DNA from: RGEC01 sp964626685
GTDB taxonomy: Bacteria > Bacteroidota > Bacteroidia > NS11-12g > UBA955
Direction: 5' to 3'
NCBI GenBank assembly: GCA_964626685.1
Contig: CAZVJY010000013.1
Location: forward strand, 1 to 45,076
Length of the DNA stretch: 45,076 bases
Positions within the stretch are counted from its first letter, which is position 1. Each line of letters opens with the position of its first letter. Below the pieces are notes generated by a model. It did not search any database. It was given only the letters and a program-made list of their open reading frames with translations, and had not been told where the DNA came from. Position numbers and translations under genes: made by a program. This document shows, in pieces, positions 7,635 to 16,553 of this stretch.

Positions 7635-8471
7635 TTAACAGGAACGCTGCAGCAGTCGCTTAAACTCCATGGCAGATTCCTGACGGCGCTGCCAGTTTTT
7701 TTCGTTGTAATGCCTGTCGAAAATTTCCATGGCATGCGCTGTATCGCGGCTGTAGCCCATTTCATCCAGAAACTCCATAAACAGTTCTGTGTTTCCGCCA
7801 AATAACTGGTTGATGTATTCAAAACGACGGGTAAAGGAAATCTGAGAAGCTATTTGTTCAGAGGTAATGCGGGGCGGTTTAAAATCGTGCTGCTCCTGCA
7901 ATGCTTCCGAAGGTTCGTGGGTATCAATCTGTCCATCAAGCGGCAGCTCGGTCTGAATCGGCTCTTCAACAGGTATCTGAATAACTTCGGGCTCCGGCGT
8001 TGAAACTAGCGGTATTTCAACAGACACTTCAGCAACAACGGGCTCAGGTTCTATTGCAGGTGGTGTTTCAACTACCACATCGGGAGCAACAACAGAATCC
8101 TCAGTAACAGGTTCAGAAACAATCTCGGGTGTATCTACTTCAAACAATGGCTCAAAAGCAACGGAAGTTTCGATTTCTTCAGCCACAATCAGGGTTTCTT
8201 CTACCAGATTTTCTTCCACTATTGCCTCAACTACAGGCTCAGGACGGGCTTCTTCAGCAACCGGTTCAACATAAGGCATCACTTCAGGCTGAGGCTCTTT
8301 CTCAGACTGCATCGCCAAATCGCTGTTGAGGTACAATTCGGCAGCCAGCGAGCGGATTTTCAATAAATCTTCATGCTTGTAAAAGATTTTGTTTTCCGTT
8401 TGTCCGGGTTGGTTTAATATTGCCAGTTCATTAAGAATTAAACGGATTTTTTCTGAAACTTTGTTTTCCAT
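7635..8471 (-). CDS. Acidic hypothetical protein with long E/P/V-rich linker
   Basis: The product has 278 residues and three parts. Residues 1-55 form a helical N-terminal module (VSEKIRLILNELAIL, then EDLLKIRSLAAELYL). Residues about 56-195 are low-complexity and strongly acidic, built from variations on EPVVEE/PEPVV, and probably disordered. Residues about 200-278 form a conserved-looking helical C-terminal module (FTRRFEYINQLFGGNTELFMEFLDEMG, ending in EFKRLLQRSC). I know similar tripartite hypothetical proteins in Bacteroidota but no function. There is no signal peptide, so it is likely cytosolic. It leads the comEC operon and diverges from tdk across only 39 bases. Confidence 0.75.
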   Translation of the reverse strand: MENKVSEKIRLILNELAILNQPGQTENKIFYKHEDLLKIRSLAAELYLNSDLAMQSEKEPQPEVMPYVEPVAEEARPEPVVEAIVEENLVEETLIVAEEIETSVAFEPLFEVDTPEIVSEPVTEDSVVAPDVVVETPPAIEPEPVVAEVSVEIPLVSTPEPEVIQIPVEEPIQTELPLDGQIDTHEPSEALQEQHDFKPPRITSEQIASQISFTRRFEYINQLFGGNTELFMEFLDEMGYSRDTAHAMEIFDRHYNEKNWQRRQESAMEFKRLLQRSC

Positions 8472-8510
8472 ACAGATACGGCAGCAATTTACAACAAACC
8501 TCGCGATTGT

Positions 8511-9071
8511 ATGAGTGATTTTACGATAATCTATGGCAGCATGTTCTCGGGCAAAACCACCCGGCTCATTGAAGAATACAATAACAGTCCACTTCCTGAG
8601 ACGGAAAAAATTGCCATTAAACCCTTACTCGACAACCGCTATGCTGCCCATCGCATCAGCAGCCACGGTGGCTTGCAATTACCGGGTCACAGGGTTTCCA
8701 AAGCCGAGGAAATCTACCCCCTGTGCAATGATGGCATCAAAGAGGTATACATCGATGAAGTCCAGTTTTTGGGCAAAAGCATTCCGGATGTTGTTTTAGG
8801 AATTCTGATGCAGGGAATCAAGGTAGTGGCATCCGGCCTTGACCGCGATTACCTGGGCAGGCCTTTCGGTGAAATGCCAAGGCTGATTCGCATGGCAAAT
8901 CAGAAAATACAGCTACAGGCAAAATGTTTTGTTTGCGGCAAGGCGGCTCACTACACCTACCGCACCTCAGGGGGCGAAGTTCTGGTCCTTGTGGGCCATA
9001 CCGACATGTATGAATCCCGCTGCAAAACCCATTGGGAAGAGGGAATGGGGCATCCGTTACCCGAGGGGTAA
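8511..9071 (+). CDS. tdk: Thymidine kinase (type II, zinc-containing)
   Basis: The product has 186 residues. The P-loop is GSMFSGKT (9-16). The catalytic segment VYIDEVQFLG supplies the DEVQF motif, and ASGLDRDYLGRPFGEMPRL is the conserved thymidine-site segment. Zinc ligands are CFVCG near residue 142 and RCKTH near the end. The enzyme phosphorylates thymidine with ATP in the pyrimidine salvage pathway. A separate deoxynucleoside kinase gene lies at 29.7-30.3 kb, so the organism can salvage several deoxynucleosides. The gene overlaps the facing membrane-protein gene by 15 bases at its 3' end. Confidence 0.95.
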   Translation: MSDFTIIYGSMFSGKTTRLIEEYNNSPLPETEKIAIKPLLDNRYAAHRISSHGGLQLPGHRVSKAEEIYPLCNDGIKEVYIDEVQFLGKSIPDVVLGILMQGIKVVASGLDRDYLGRPFGEMPRLIRMANQKIQLQAKCFVCGKAAHYTYRTSGGEVLVLVGHTDMYESRCKTHWEEGMGHPLPEG

Positions 9072-9827
9072 AAATGCCACCGGCAAGACTGCATCCAGCC
9101 ACCACCGGTAGGTATTTTGCCTGAATTTTGATTCATTTTTTAAAATCAGAATACAGAAAACTGCATAAAAGGCGAGTCCGATTCCTTCCTGAACAGCAAA
9201 AAACAACCGGAAAAACACACCTGCAATTGCAGCTCCCAACAATAGAATATACATACTGTTTTTTCCGAAAAGGCTATTAAAAACACTTGCATTCCCAAGC
9301 TCTGCATCCTTATTTCTCTCCATGAAGCCAAATACCCATACATTGCAAAAACAAACCATGGCAGCAACCATGCTCTCTGCCATATATACCGGATAAACAA
9401 TGGCAAAGCCAACACCCATGGCTATCATCAGGGGCCTTACAAAAAGCAGTACGCTTGAACGGCTCAGGCGCACTAAAAGATAAATCCCCGAAATGAGTAG
9501 GGTTGGCCAAAATCGGTTTACAAAGGCAATCCATGTTTTCTCAAATCCGCAAAACACAAGCGTGCCGGTAAAAATCAGCAAGGCCATTAGGGCAAGAAGC
9601 AGGCTGCCAAGCAAATAGAATTTTAGTTCTGACTTTCTAAACTTCAATAAATCCAGTGCATGATCGATTGAATAGTAGCCCAGTGTTGATAGAAAAAGAA
9701 GCAGAATTTGGATATCAAACCCATTATACAAACCGCAAGACAGGGCAACCGCCCAAGCAGTAATGAAAACACCGACAATCTCGGTTAACGGATAATAATG
9801 CCGGAAATCAGTTTTTGAGTGCAACAA
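9057..9827 (-). CDS. Multipass membrane protein, possibly distant UbiA-like
   Basis: The product has about 256 residues with seven or eight hydrophobic helices. The segment YYSIDHALDLLKFRKSE resembles, loosely, the aspartate-rich loop of UbiA prenyltransferases, and NRFWPTLLISGIYL and FGFMERNKDAELGN sit where the later loops would be. The second aspartate motif is not clear, so the assignment is tentative. No ATG is available near the N terminus. The frame opens at TTG-TTG within the last 20 bases of the upstream Nfu gene, so a TTG start with translational coupling is likely. It converges on tdk. Confidence 0.6.
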   Translation of the reverse strand: MLHSKTDFRHYYPLTEIVGVFITAWAVALSCGLYNGFDIQILLLFLSTLGYYSIDHALDLLKFRKSELKFYLLGSLLLALMALLIFTGTLVFCGFEKTWIAFVNRFWPTLLISGIYLLVRLSRSSVLLFVRPLMIAMGVGFAIVYPVYMAESMVAAMVCFCNVWVFGFMERNKDAELGNASVFNSLFGKNSMYILLLGAAIAGVFFRLFFAVQEGIGLAFYAVFCILILKNESKFRQNTYRWWLDAVLPVAFLPLG

Positions 9828-10053
9828 TGGATCCTAAGCCGGGAATGGCCCTGCGAAGGGTTTCTTCAATACCCGCGGTCATGGTCATTTCACTCATTTC
9901 GCAGGAACTACAGGCACCTGTGAGCCGCAAAACCACATCCTTTTCATCTTTCACTTCCACCAGTTCCACATCGCCACCGTCGGCCTGCAAATAGGGCCGG
10001 ATGCTATTGAGAGCTTCTTCAATACGGTTATTCAGGATGTCTGTTTCAGCCAT
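9808..10053 (-). CDS. NifU-like (Nfu) iron-sulfur cluster scaffold protein
   Basis: The product has 81 residues, corresponding to the NifU C-terminal domain alone. The conserved core YLQADGGDVELV and the cluster-binding CSSC (C48, C51) are present. Proteins of this type hold a 4Fe-4S cluster at a dimer interface and pass it to target enzymes. It follows mrp, another Fe-S carrier, with 21 bases between, and has its own -7 element in that gap. Confidence 0.93.
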   Translation of the reverse strand: MAETDILNNRIEEALNSIRPYLQADGGDVELVEVKDEKDVVLRLTGACSSCEMSEMTMTAGIEETLRRAIPGLGSIVALKN

Positions 10054-10066
10054 GATAGATGTTACA

Positions 10067-10097
10067 CAAAGATATTAAACAGCGGTTGAATTTACAA
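10067..10097 (-). promoter_or_regulatory. Promoter for the Nfu gene
   Basis: TTG (10097-10095) and TATCTTTG (10074-10067) are separated by 20 bases on the minus strand, and the ATG follows 13 bases later. The element lies across the end of mrp. Confidence 0.5.
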
Positions 10098-11127
10098 TAC
10101 TCACACGCCTTGCAACCTCGGAAGCCAGGGCCAGGTAAGGTTTAAACACGTCGGAATCGGCATTAATACAGCCCTCATCTGCCATAGCCATATAGCCCTG
10201 TACCAGCGGTAGTTCACCTAAAAAGTCAATACCTGTTTCCTCGGCCAGTCGTTTGCCTCCACCCTGGCCAAATATGTAATACTTTTTATCAGGCATGTCA
10301 TCGGGTACAAAATATGACATGTTCTCTACCACACCGAGTATAGGCTTGGCAATGGAAGGCATTTTAAACATAGAAACGGCGCGTCTGGCATCGGCCATGG
10401 CCACTTCCTGTGGTGTGGTTACCAGCACCAGCCCGGTGAGCGGCACCATCTGGCTAAGGGTAATCTGTACATCGCCGGTACCTGGCGGCAAATCAATTAT
10501 CAGGTAGTCGAGTTCACCCCATTCCGTGTCGTTCACAAACTGCCTGAACGCACTGCTAATCATAGGACCTCGCCACACAATAGCCTGGTCTGGAGCCGCC
10601 ATAAAACCGATGCTCAGCAATTTGATTCCCTGTTTTTCAATGGGTACTATCCACTGTTTTCCGTCTCGCTGAATCATGGGTGGAGCTTCTTTCACGCCAA
10701 ACATGGTAGGAATGGAAGGGCCGTAAATATCTGCATCCAGCAAACCTACCGAAGCGCCCGATTGCCTTAATGCAAGCGCCAGCGAGACGGCCACTGAGCT
10801 CTTCCCTACTCCACCCTTGCCACTGCCCACGGCAATCACGTTTTTTACACCCGGCAAAACAGCATCTTCCGAACGGGTGCTGCTTACCTGGCTGGTAACA
10901 TTGATTTCGACGGAGATATTGGGATCTACCATCATACGAATAGCGGTTTTGCAGGCATTTACCATCATGTCCTTCATCGGACATGCCGGCGTCGTAAGCA
11001 CAAGGTCAAAGGAAATTTTATCGGCAATCTGCAGCCGCTGAATCATACCCAGCGTTACCAGATCTTTCTTTAAATCAGGGTCGTCAACATGGCGTAAAGC
11101 TGCCAGCACCTTGTCTTCGGTAATCAT
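10075..11127 (-). CDS. mrp: Mrp/ApbC (NBP35) family Fe-S cluster carrier ATPase
   Basis: The product has 350 residues. Residues 1-80 form a MIP18/DUF59 domain (DDPDLKKDLVTLGM, TTPACPMKDMM). The deviant Walker A GSGKGGVGKSS spans 101-111, and DADIYGPSIP and DLPPGTGDVQ are the other P-loop motifs. The family binds and delivers Fe-S clusters in the cytosol. The CxxC usually found after the VENMS motif in enterobacterial ApbC is absent: here the segment reads VENMSYFVPDDMPDKKYYIFG. That leaves the cysteine near residue 49 as a possible ligand. The ATG overlaps the stop of the 100-residue membrane protein (ATGA), and the Nfu gene follows. Confidence 0.92.
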   Translation of the reverse strand: MITEDKVLAALRHVDDPDLKKDLVTLGMIQRLQIADKISFDLVLTTPACPMKDMMVNACKTAIRMMVDPNISVEINVTSQVSSTRSEDAVLPGVKNVIAVGSGKGGVGKSSVAVSLALALRQSGASVGLLDADIYGPSIPTMFGVKEAPPMIQRDGKQWIVPIEKQGIKLLSIGFMAAPDQAIVWRGPMISSAFRQFVNDTEWGELDYLIIDLPPGTGDVQITLSQMVPLTGLVLVTTPQEVAMADARRAVSMFKMPSIAKPILGVVENMSYFVPDDMPDKKYYIFGQGGGKRLAEETGIDFLGELPLVQGYMAMADEGCINADSDVFKPYLALASEVARRVSIVNSTAV

Positions 11128-11426
11128 GATTTTCGTTTAAAAAGAGAAACCAATCTGCGAAAAAAACGTTTTTCAAATTCCCAGAAAAAAGGGAATTGGC
11201 CAAACATCGCACCGTACATCAATAATATCACATTGTAAACAGGCAAAATCAGCCAGTAATAGCTGTAGGTAAACCAGGTTTCATTGGCCCAGTCAAACTC
11301 TGATTTCAGAAAGCGCCTCAACAGCATAACCGTTGTTCCCGTAAGGGCAAAAACACACAAGATAATCCAAACTTTTCCGGCGGAATCCACATTCCAGCGG
11401 CGCTTCAGGTTTTCAATCCAGGACAC
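11124..11426 (-). CDS. Small membrane protein (DUF6787-like)
   Basis: The product has 100 residues with two hydrophobic helices (WIILCVFALTGTTVMLL and YWLILPVYNVILLMYG) and a basic tail (FFRRLVSLFKRK). It resembles small Bacteroidota proteins grouped as DUF6787; function is unknown. The start is GTG at 11426, set by the -7 element TACCTTTG (11438-11431) that ends four bases upstream. It heads a tight run with mrp, whose ATG overlaps its stop. Confidence 0.75.
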   Translation of the reverse strand: MSWIENLKRRWNVDSAGKVWIILCVFALTGTTVMLLRRFLKSEFDWANETWFTYSYYWLILPVYNVILLMYGAMFGQFPFFWEFEKRFFRRLVSLFKRKS

Positions 11427-11430
11427 GGCA

Positions 11431-11438
11431 CAAAGGTA
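11431..11438 (-). promoter_or_regulatory. -7 element four bases before a GTG start
   Basis: Minus-strand TACCTTTG, then TGCC, then GTG (11426). The spacing matches that at 5558, 16541 and 29265 and implies a leaderless transcript. No clear -33 element. Confidence 0.6.
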
Positions 11439-11459
11439 ATCTTAAATTGTGGTGCTGCC

Positions 11460-14400
11460 TTACCGCATCAGGTAAATTACACCTACTTGCTCTTTGAAAG
11501 ATTCGTCGCCCTTACTGGCGCGCAGCTTCAGCTCTTCACCGCCGTCCTTTACGGTAACTTTATAAAAATAAGTTCCATTACCCAGCTTGTCTCCAAACTG
11601 ATCGGTTCCATCCCAGGTCCAGTCAGTAATGTTGTTGCCAATGCGCAAATTCCCCAGCTCTTCCTTACTCACTTCCTTCACCACACGGCCTTCCACATTC
11701 ATAATTTTCACCCTAATTTCTTCCGGAATTCTTGTTCCTGTTAGGGTAAAAACAAAACGCATCTTGCTAGTAAATGGATTGGGATACGGATAAAAGCGGG
11801 TAACCGTTTGTTCACGAACCACATTGAAACTGATTTCGTAATCATTGCTGCCAGCCTGGTTACCGGAAAAGTCCCAGCTCTGTACTTTCAAAATGTAATT
11901 ACCATCGGCAAGATCTTGGGGGCGATACTCCATGCGTGCCCGGTTTTGGCTATTGGAAGCAGGGGTGTAAACCAATTCAGAACCACTCACCTGCTCAAAA
12001 CTGCCTGCACCCGGCTTCTTGACAAACAAAACCATTTTTTGCGAATCAGATTGAAGAAGATGTCGGTTTTCATCCTTACTGCTCACGAGAATAAATGGCG
12101 ACGGACTCACAATTTCCCCGTTCATAATATGCTTGCCATCAAAAGTCACATCCAACAAGGGATTGATTACATCCTTCTGCACATAAAAATTCAGAATAGC
12201 AGCATTGTTTGCCATATTGAGCTCCGGCTGTCTAAATCCGGGATTTACAGCCAGCTGCAGCGCATAGGGACCGCTAAGACCAAGGGTTGAAAGCCTATTT
12301 CTAAATACAAAGAGAGAATCCGGCTTCAGCGCAGCATAGCGAAACTTCCCTGACTGTACTTCAATTCGGGTAAGCTTGTGATAAATCTTGTATTCCAGGT
12401 CCAGGCTGTCTCTGAAAGCAACCGGACTGATATTTTTAAATGGCAGGGCTATGTTAAATGTATCACCCTCATACATCGTATCGTTGTAGAATTTATATCC
12501 AGCCAATGGTGAAGGAAAAAGACTTCCTTCAGGGACAGGGGTATGGGTAACCCGCCAGTGAAGGAGATTTGGGGCGGTATTCCCTGCCTGATCTGCAAAA
12601 AAACCTTTCAGGTAAATGTACTTAAACTTGCTTGTATTTATGGATGCCAAATCCTGCTGAGACAATGCTGCCTTTGATATCAGCAACTGTTCGGCACCGC
12701 CGGTATCAACACCATGCACTTCAATTTCAACCACATCTTCTTCGGTAGTTCCGTTTCTGGCCATAACCGGTCTGGAAAAAAATGCTCCAAACTGGTCGGC
12801 CGGACCAATCCGCTCGCTTTTCATGGTGCCGCTGTTTGCATCACCTAACATATCTGCTTCAATTCCCACATAGGCAGCAACAGATCCAAAGGTGTGCTTT
12901 TCCTGTGCAGTTCCCGGCTGTCCGCCTTTTTTACCCAGACAAACCCACATGGCATCGGGTGTGCGGTACTGCGCACTGTCAAATATATTGCTGCCTATGC
13001 TGTTTAATGCCTGCATTACCTCCGGTTTCCAGGTATGGGCAAAATTTTGCCTGCGGCTGAAAATAGTTACATAATTGCTGTCAGGCAGCGCATTAATAAA
13101 GTCAATGAACTTATCCTGCTCAGATTCAATGTTCATCTGAAAGGCATAATAGAGCTGTTCATTGAAGCCGTGTCCAAAAGTCGTCCAAAGCGCACCTGGC
13201 CAGCAATCGGGCCATATTTTGGCGGGATCTACTGGTTCCCGCAATAACTTTTTACCATTCCACGGAATGGCTACAAGACCTTCTTTACAAACACCCCAAT
13301 TCATATCCTGACTGCCAAAACCACCCTCTTTTACACCTTTATTGGGGTGAAACATATACTGGCAATCTATGTAAATTTTCTTGAGTACCTTTTTAAACTT
13401 GAGGCTTTTGGTAGCGGAATCTGCAAGAATATCTGTGAGCTGATTGCGCGAAACAGGCTCCATATATTGCCAGTGAACATTCTGCATCCAGCCGTCTGTA
13501 TGCGATTTAATGTATGTGAAGGATCCAATCTGCCAGCCACCGCCTTCATTAACCGATGCACTGATACGGGCCCTCCAGAAATATACCTGGGTATCTTTCA
13601 GCAATGGAAGTTTTACAGACCATTTGGCAAGAATTGCCCTGTTGAGCGGTTTACCTTGCTTTTCCAGGGAAATAAGAAGCGGACTATTGAAACGCGGTGT
13701 GGTATCAAGCTCAAAATAATAATCCTCATTTTGCTTGAAGAGATCCCCTGCCTGAGCAATCAAATCTACCGTATCGCGGCCCCAGATGGCAAAATTTTTC
13801 GGCGATACGAGGTTAACACCATTGCCAGGAATATAGCGCTTTAGGGTAGCCGAATTATTCAGGTAGGTATATTCTGCCGGGGTTTTTGAAGGATTTACGT
13901 ATATATTGAAAAAGTTTTCACCTTTCACCTGCACATCCTTGGATGCCACGCGGAGATAAATGGTATCTTCAAATCCACGCTGCCTTGAGCGCACGGAATA
14001 ATTGCGTTTGGTAACGCCGTCAGGGTAGGTCCACTGCAAAGTCACAGAAAAACTGTCGGGGATTCCCCTTCCGTAGTTGCGCACAACCACACCCACATCA
14101 AAGCTGTCCATCAGGGCAAATGCATTTTCGGGTTTTATAAAAATCCCCTGATTATTGATACTCAAATCAGGCAATTGCGGTGAATAAACAGCCACAGCCG
14201 GATCGCCCTGTAAAAAAAGTTGCCGCGAATGTATTTTATTAAGAGAAGATCCCGGATTTTGCCATTTTGACAGCGTCGTTTTTAGCACGCCACCTAGGGT
14301 TTTATTGGGTGTGGAATCGAAATAATTTTCATAAAAAATACGCATTTGCGAGCTCAAGGTATACAATTCACTCAATGCTACCTGGCCCATAAATGCAATG

Positions 14401-16541
14401 GCACCTTTCTTCTCACCACGAAACATTCGTTCGCCCAGACCTTTCTGTGTAGTTGGCAGACAAGGATTACCAACCTGACAACCGTTGAAATAACAAATCG
14501 GATATTTGCCCTCATTCAGGTATTTCTCCGGTATACCGATATCGATATCAGTTACCGATAAACTTCCATGACCTAAAAAGGAAATCAGGCTGGTGCCGCT
14601 ATTGATGCGGCTTACAATTTTGTCCTTAAAATTGGGATCAACGATCCCTACAGCAGACTTGGAAAACTGCGTAACAACGCCTGCAAACGGATCGCCTTCC
14701 GGCAGTTCTCGCAAGCCATCAACAATGTTTTTGATGATGGTTGTTTCATTGGCATTCGCGCCACCACTCAGGTGCAATACATGTTTTTGCCATTCCTGAT
14801 AATTGTTTTCCGGGCGTATAAAATCCTTGAGTTTGTCGAGGTATGTTTTTATATCCTTCGCACTGTCCGCGGATATACGACCCGTTGCAATGGCCGGTTC
14901 CATGGGTTTTGCTGAACCCAAACCGGAGGTAAACATCCAGTCGCTTACAGGGTGGCCGATAGTCGGAACATGGTTAAACTTTTGAAGCGGCCTAAGCTGG
15001 TTTAAACCGTTACCCCGGTTGTAACCATTGTCAAAACCCCGCCCGATAAGCAACAGAAACTTTGGCTGTGAAGATGGGCTGCTCTTGTCAATGAGAAATT
15101 TGCAATAATTGCGTATGGCAAGGGGATGGGCAAGACCGAAGCTAAAATAATCGTACAGATTCTGCACCAGGTTCAGCTTTACACTATATCGGTTTTCCCT
15201 AAGCGCCTTGTAATCGTTGAGTTCACCTTTGGGACTCACCAACGTGCGGCTGGAAACCATTAAATACTCGCAATTGCCGATGTGAAAATTGTAATTGATT
15301 TGTGAAACCGTATCCATCCGAAAAAATGGCAGCATTTCCACACGGCTTTCATCAATGAGTGCCACCCTGCCTCGTTGGGGTGAAGGAGGCACAAGCACCG
15401 TCATTTTGCGGGTCACCGCATCTACAGAGCCGGTGTAACGATATCCGTTTACTTCATCGTAAAAAACAGGATTGTTCTCCAAATTGTTGCCGTAATTAAA
15501 CCACGTCTCGGTATGGGCCGCATAAGCAGAATCTTCGAAGAAAAAATACCTTGAAGAATCCCTGAAATCGTTTTTGCGCGGATAGTGCAAAATGGTGTGA
15601 GAATGCCCATACATTCCACTGCTCGACCCATTGACTAGCTGGGGATTAAAAATTAGCAGGGATTGGTCCTGCCCCATATCGGCAGCCGACAGACGAAAAC
15701 GCTGGGTTACCGGCCTGATGCCCAGAAAGATGGTATCTGACAGCAGTTTTTTAATATTTCCGTCAGCGCTGATGCGGGTGGCAAAACGGTTGTTGGGCAA
15801 AGTACTACCAGCCACCGGCGGAGTATGTGCAGTCAATCCTGTTTCTAGTTCAGGCATGGGACCCGCTGTGTAAAAATCAGGGTGACGCAGGGTGACAGAA
15901 TAAGGAGTAGGCGCCCAAAAGTAATCCCCTACAAAACCCTCTCCGGGCATGTATTCACTGTAAAAAACAGCATGGTTACCCAGGGCCATATACTCTCCCT
16001 CGCAATAGTTTTGGTCAGGTGCAAATTCAAAACGGCTGATGTGATAATTGCGCGCCGGCATGGTGGGAGAACCGACAAAGCTGGTGTAACGAAGATTTTT
16101 TCTTCCCGGACGCAAGGTGAAAAAATACACATTGGTATCCGACATCATATTCTTCAGCTGATGCCGCTGATGCTCAGGCTTATCATACAACCCCTGATCT
16201 ATTTCACCGGTGGCAGGATGCCCAACGAACTCCACATAATCAAAGGCATCAAAGCGCTTATTTGCATTTTGATCATAAATGTGAATGGGAATCTGCCTTC
16301 CCATATTGTACATGGCAAAATCATCGGTGGATATGGTATTCAGATACAGTCCGCGGGATGTAAACCAGGGCTCGATGGAAAAGTAACCCAACCTGTAAAC
16401 ATTGTCTTTCCAGATTTTTATTTTACCATGAAACTGCGTCCAATCTAACCATTCATTGCCGTAGGTTTGCGAATAGGAAGCGGACATGCACGAAAAGGCC
16501 ATGAAAAGCCACAGTGCAAACTTCCTCATCCCAAAAAACAT
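11460..16541 (-). CDS. Gingipain-like C25 cysteine peptidase, probable type IX secretion sortase of the PorU/PorU2 family
   Basis: From ATG 16541 the product has 1693 residues with a signal peptide (MRKFALWLFMAFSCMSASYSQ). The N-terminal 450 residues carry motifs such as YNMGRQIPIHIYD, as in PorU-type proteins. The C25 peptidase domain runs from about residue 480 to 800: GRISADSAKDIKTYLDKL, catalytic His near 657 in FLGHGSLS, and catalytic Cys near 688 in CYFNGCQVG. CARDB-like beta domains follow, and a C-terminal FlgD Ig-like domain (YPYPNPFTSKM, WTWDGTDQFGDKLGNGTYFYKV). PorU removes the C-terminal signal of secreted proteins and attaches them to lipopolysaccharide. The length is closer to the long PorU2 paralogue than to the 1158-residue P. 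gingivalis enzyme. An upstream in-frame ATG at 16568 is rejected because it lies beyond the -7 element. Confidence 0.82.
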   Translation of the reverse strand: MFFGMRKFALWLFMAFSCMSASYSQTYGNEWLDWTQFHGKIKIWKDNVYRLGYFSIEPWFTSRGLYLNTISTDDFAMYNMGRQIPIHIYDQNANKRFDAFDYVEFVGHPATGEIDQGLYDKPEHQRHQLKNMMSDTNVYFFTLRPGRKNLRYTSFVGSPTMPARNYHISRFEFAPDQNYCEGEYMALGNHAVFYSEYMPGEGFVGDYFWAPTPYSVTLRHPDFYTAGPMPELETGLTAHTPPVAGSTLPNNRFATRISADGNIKKLLSDTIFLGIRPVTQRFRLSAADMGQDQSLLIFNPQLVNGSSSGMYGHSHTILHYPRKNDFRDSSRYFFFEDSAYAAHTETWFNYGNNLENNPVFYDEVNGYRYTGSVDAVTRKMTVLVPPSPQRGRVALIDESRVEMLPFFRMDTVSQINYNFHIGNCEYLMVSSRTLVSPKGELNDYKALRENRYSVKLNLVQNLYDYFSFGLAHPLAIRNYCKFLIDKSSPSSQPKFLLLIGRGFDNGYNRGNGLNQLRPLQKFNHVPTIGHPVSDWMFTSGLGSAKPMEPAIATGRISADSAKDIKTYLDKLKDFIRPENNYQEWQKHVLHLSGGANANETTIIKNIVDGLRELPEGDPFAGVVTQFSKSAVGIVDPNFKDKIVSRINSGTSLISFLGHGSLSVTDIDIGIPEKYLNEGKYPICYFNGCQVGNPCLPTTQKGLGERMFRGEKKGAIAFMGQVALSELYTLSSQMRIFYENYFDSTPNKTLGGVLKTTLSKWQNPGSSLNKIHSRQLFLQGDPAVAVYSPQLPDLSINNQGIFIKPENAFALMDSFDVGVVVRNYGRGIPDSFSVTLQWTYPDGVTKRNYSVRSRQRGFEDTIYLRVASKDVQVKGENFFNIYVNPSKTPAEYTYLNNSATLKRYIPGNGVNLVSPKNFAIWGRDTVDLIAQAGDLFKQNEDYYFELDTTPRFNSPLLISLEKQGKPLNRAILAKWSVKLPLLKDTQVYFWRARISASVNEGGGWQIGSFTYIKSHTDGWMQNVHWQYMEPVSRNQLTDILADSATKSLKFKKVLKKIYIDCQYMFHPNKGVKEGGFGSQDMNWGVCKEGLVAIPWNGKKLLREPVDPAKIWPDCWPGALWTTFGHGFNEQLYYAFQMNIESEQDKFIDFINALPDSNYVTIFSRRQNFAHTWKPEVMQALNSIGSNIFDSAQYRTPDAMWVCLGKKGGQPGTAQEKHTFGSVAAYVGIEADMLGDANSGTMKSERIGPADQFGAFFSRPVMARNGTTEEDVVEIEVHGVDTGGAEQLLISKAALSQQDLASINTSKFKYIYLKGFFADQAGNTAPNLLHWRVTHTPVPEGSLFPSPLAGYKFYNDTMYEGDTFNIALPFKNISPVAFRDSLDLEYKIYHKLTRIEVQSGKFRYAALKPDSLFVFRNRLSTLGLSGPYALQLAVNPGFRQPELNMANNAAILNFYVQKDVINPLLDVTFDGKHIMNGEIVSPSPFILVSSKDENRHLLQSDSQKMVLFVKKPGAGSFEQVSGSELVYTPASNSQNRARMEYRPQDLADGNYILKVQSWDFSGNQAGSNDYEISFNVVREQTVTRFYPYPNPFTSKMRFVFTLTGTRIPEEIRVKIMNVEGRVVKEVSKEELGNLRIGNNITDWTWDGTDQFGDKLGNGTYFYKVTVKDGGEELKLRASKGDESFKEQVGVIYLMR

Positions 16542-16545
16542 ACTA

Positions 16546-16553
16546 CAAAAATA
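16546..16553 (-). promoter_or_regulatory. -7 element four bases before the PorU-like start
   Basis: Minus-strand TATTTTTG (16553-16546), then TAGT, then ATG (16541). It overlaps the start codon of the divergent methyltransferase gene. Confidence 0.6.

Noticed and set aside
7970..8280. Tandem DNA repeat in the acidic protein gene
   Set aside because: The GAA/CCA-rich stretch encodes a low-complexity E/P/V linker but has no fixed repeat unit.
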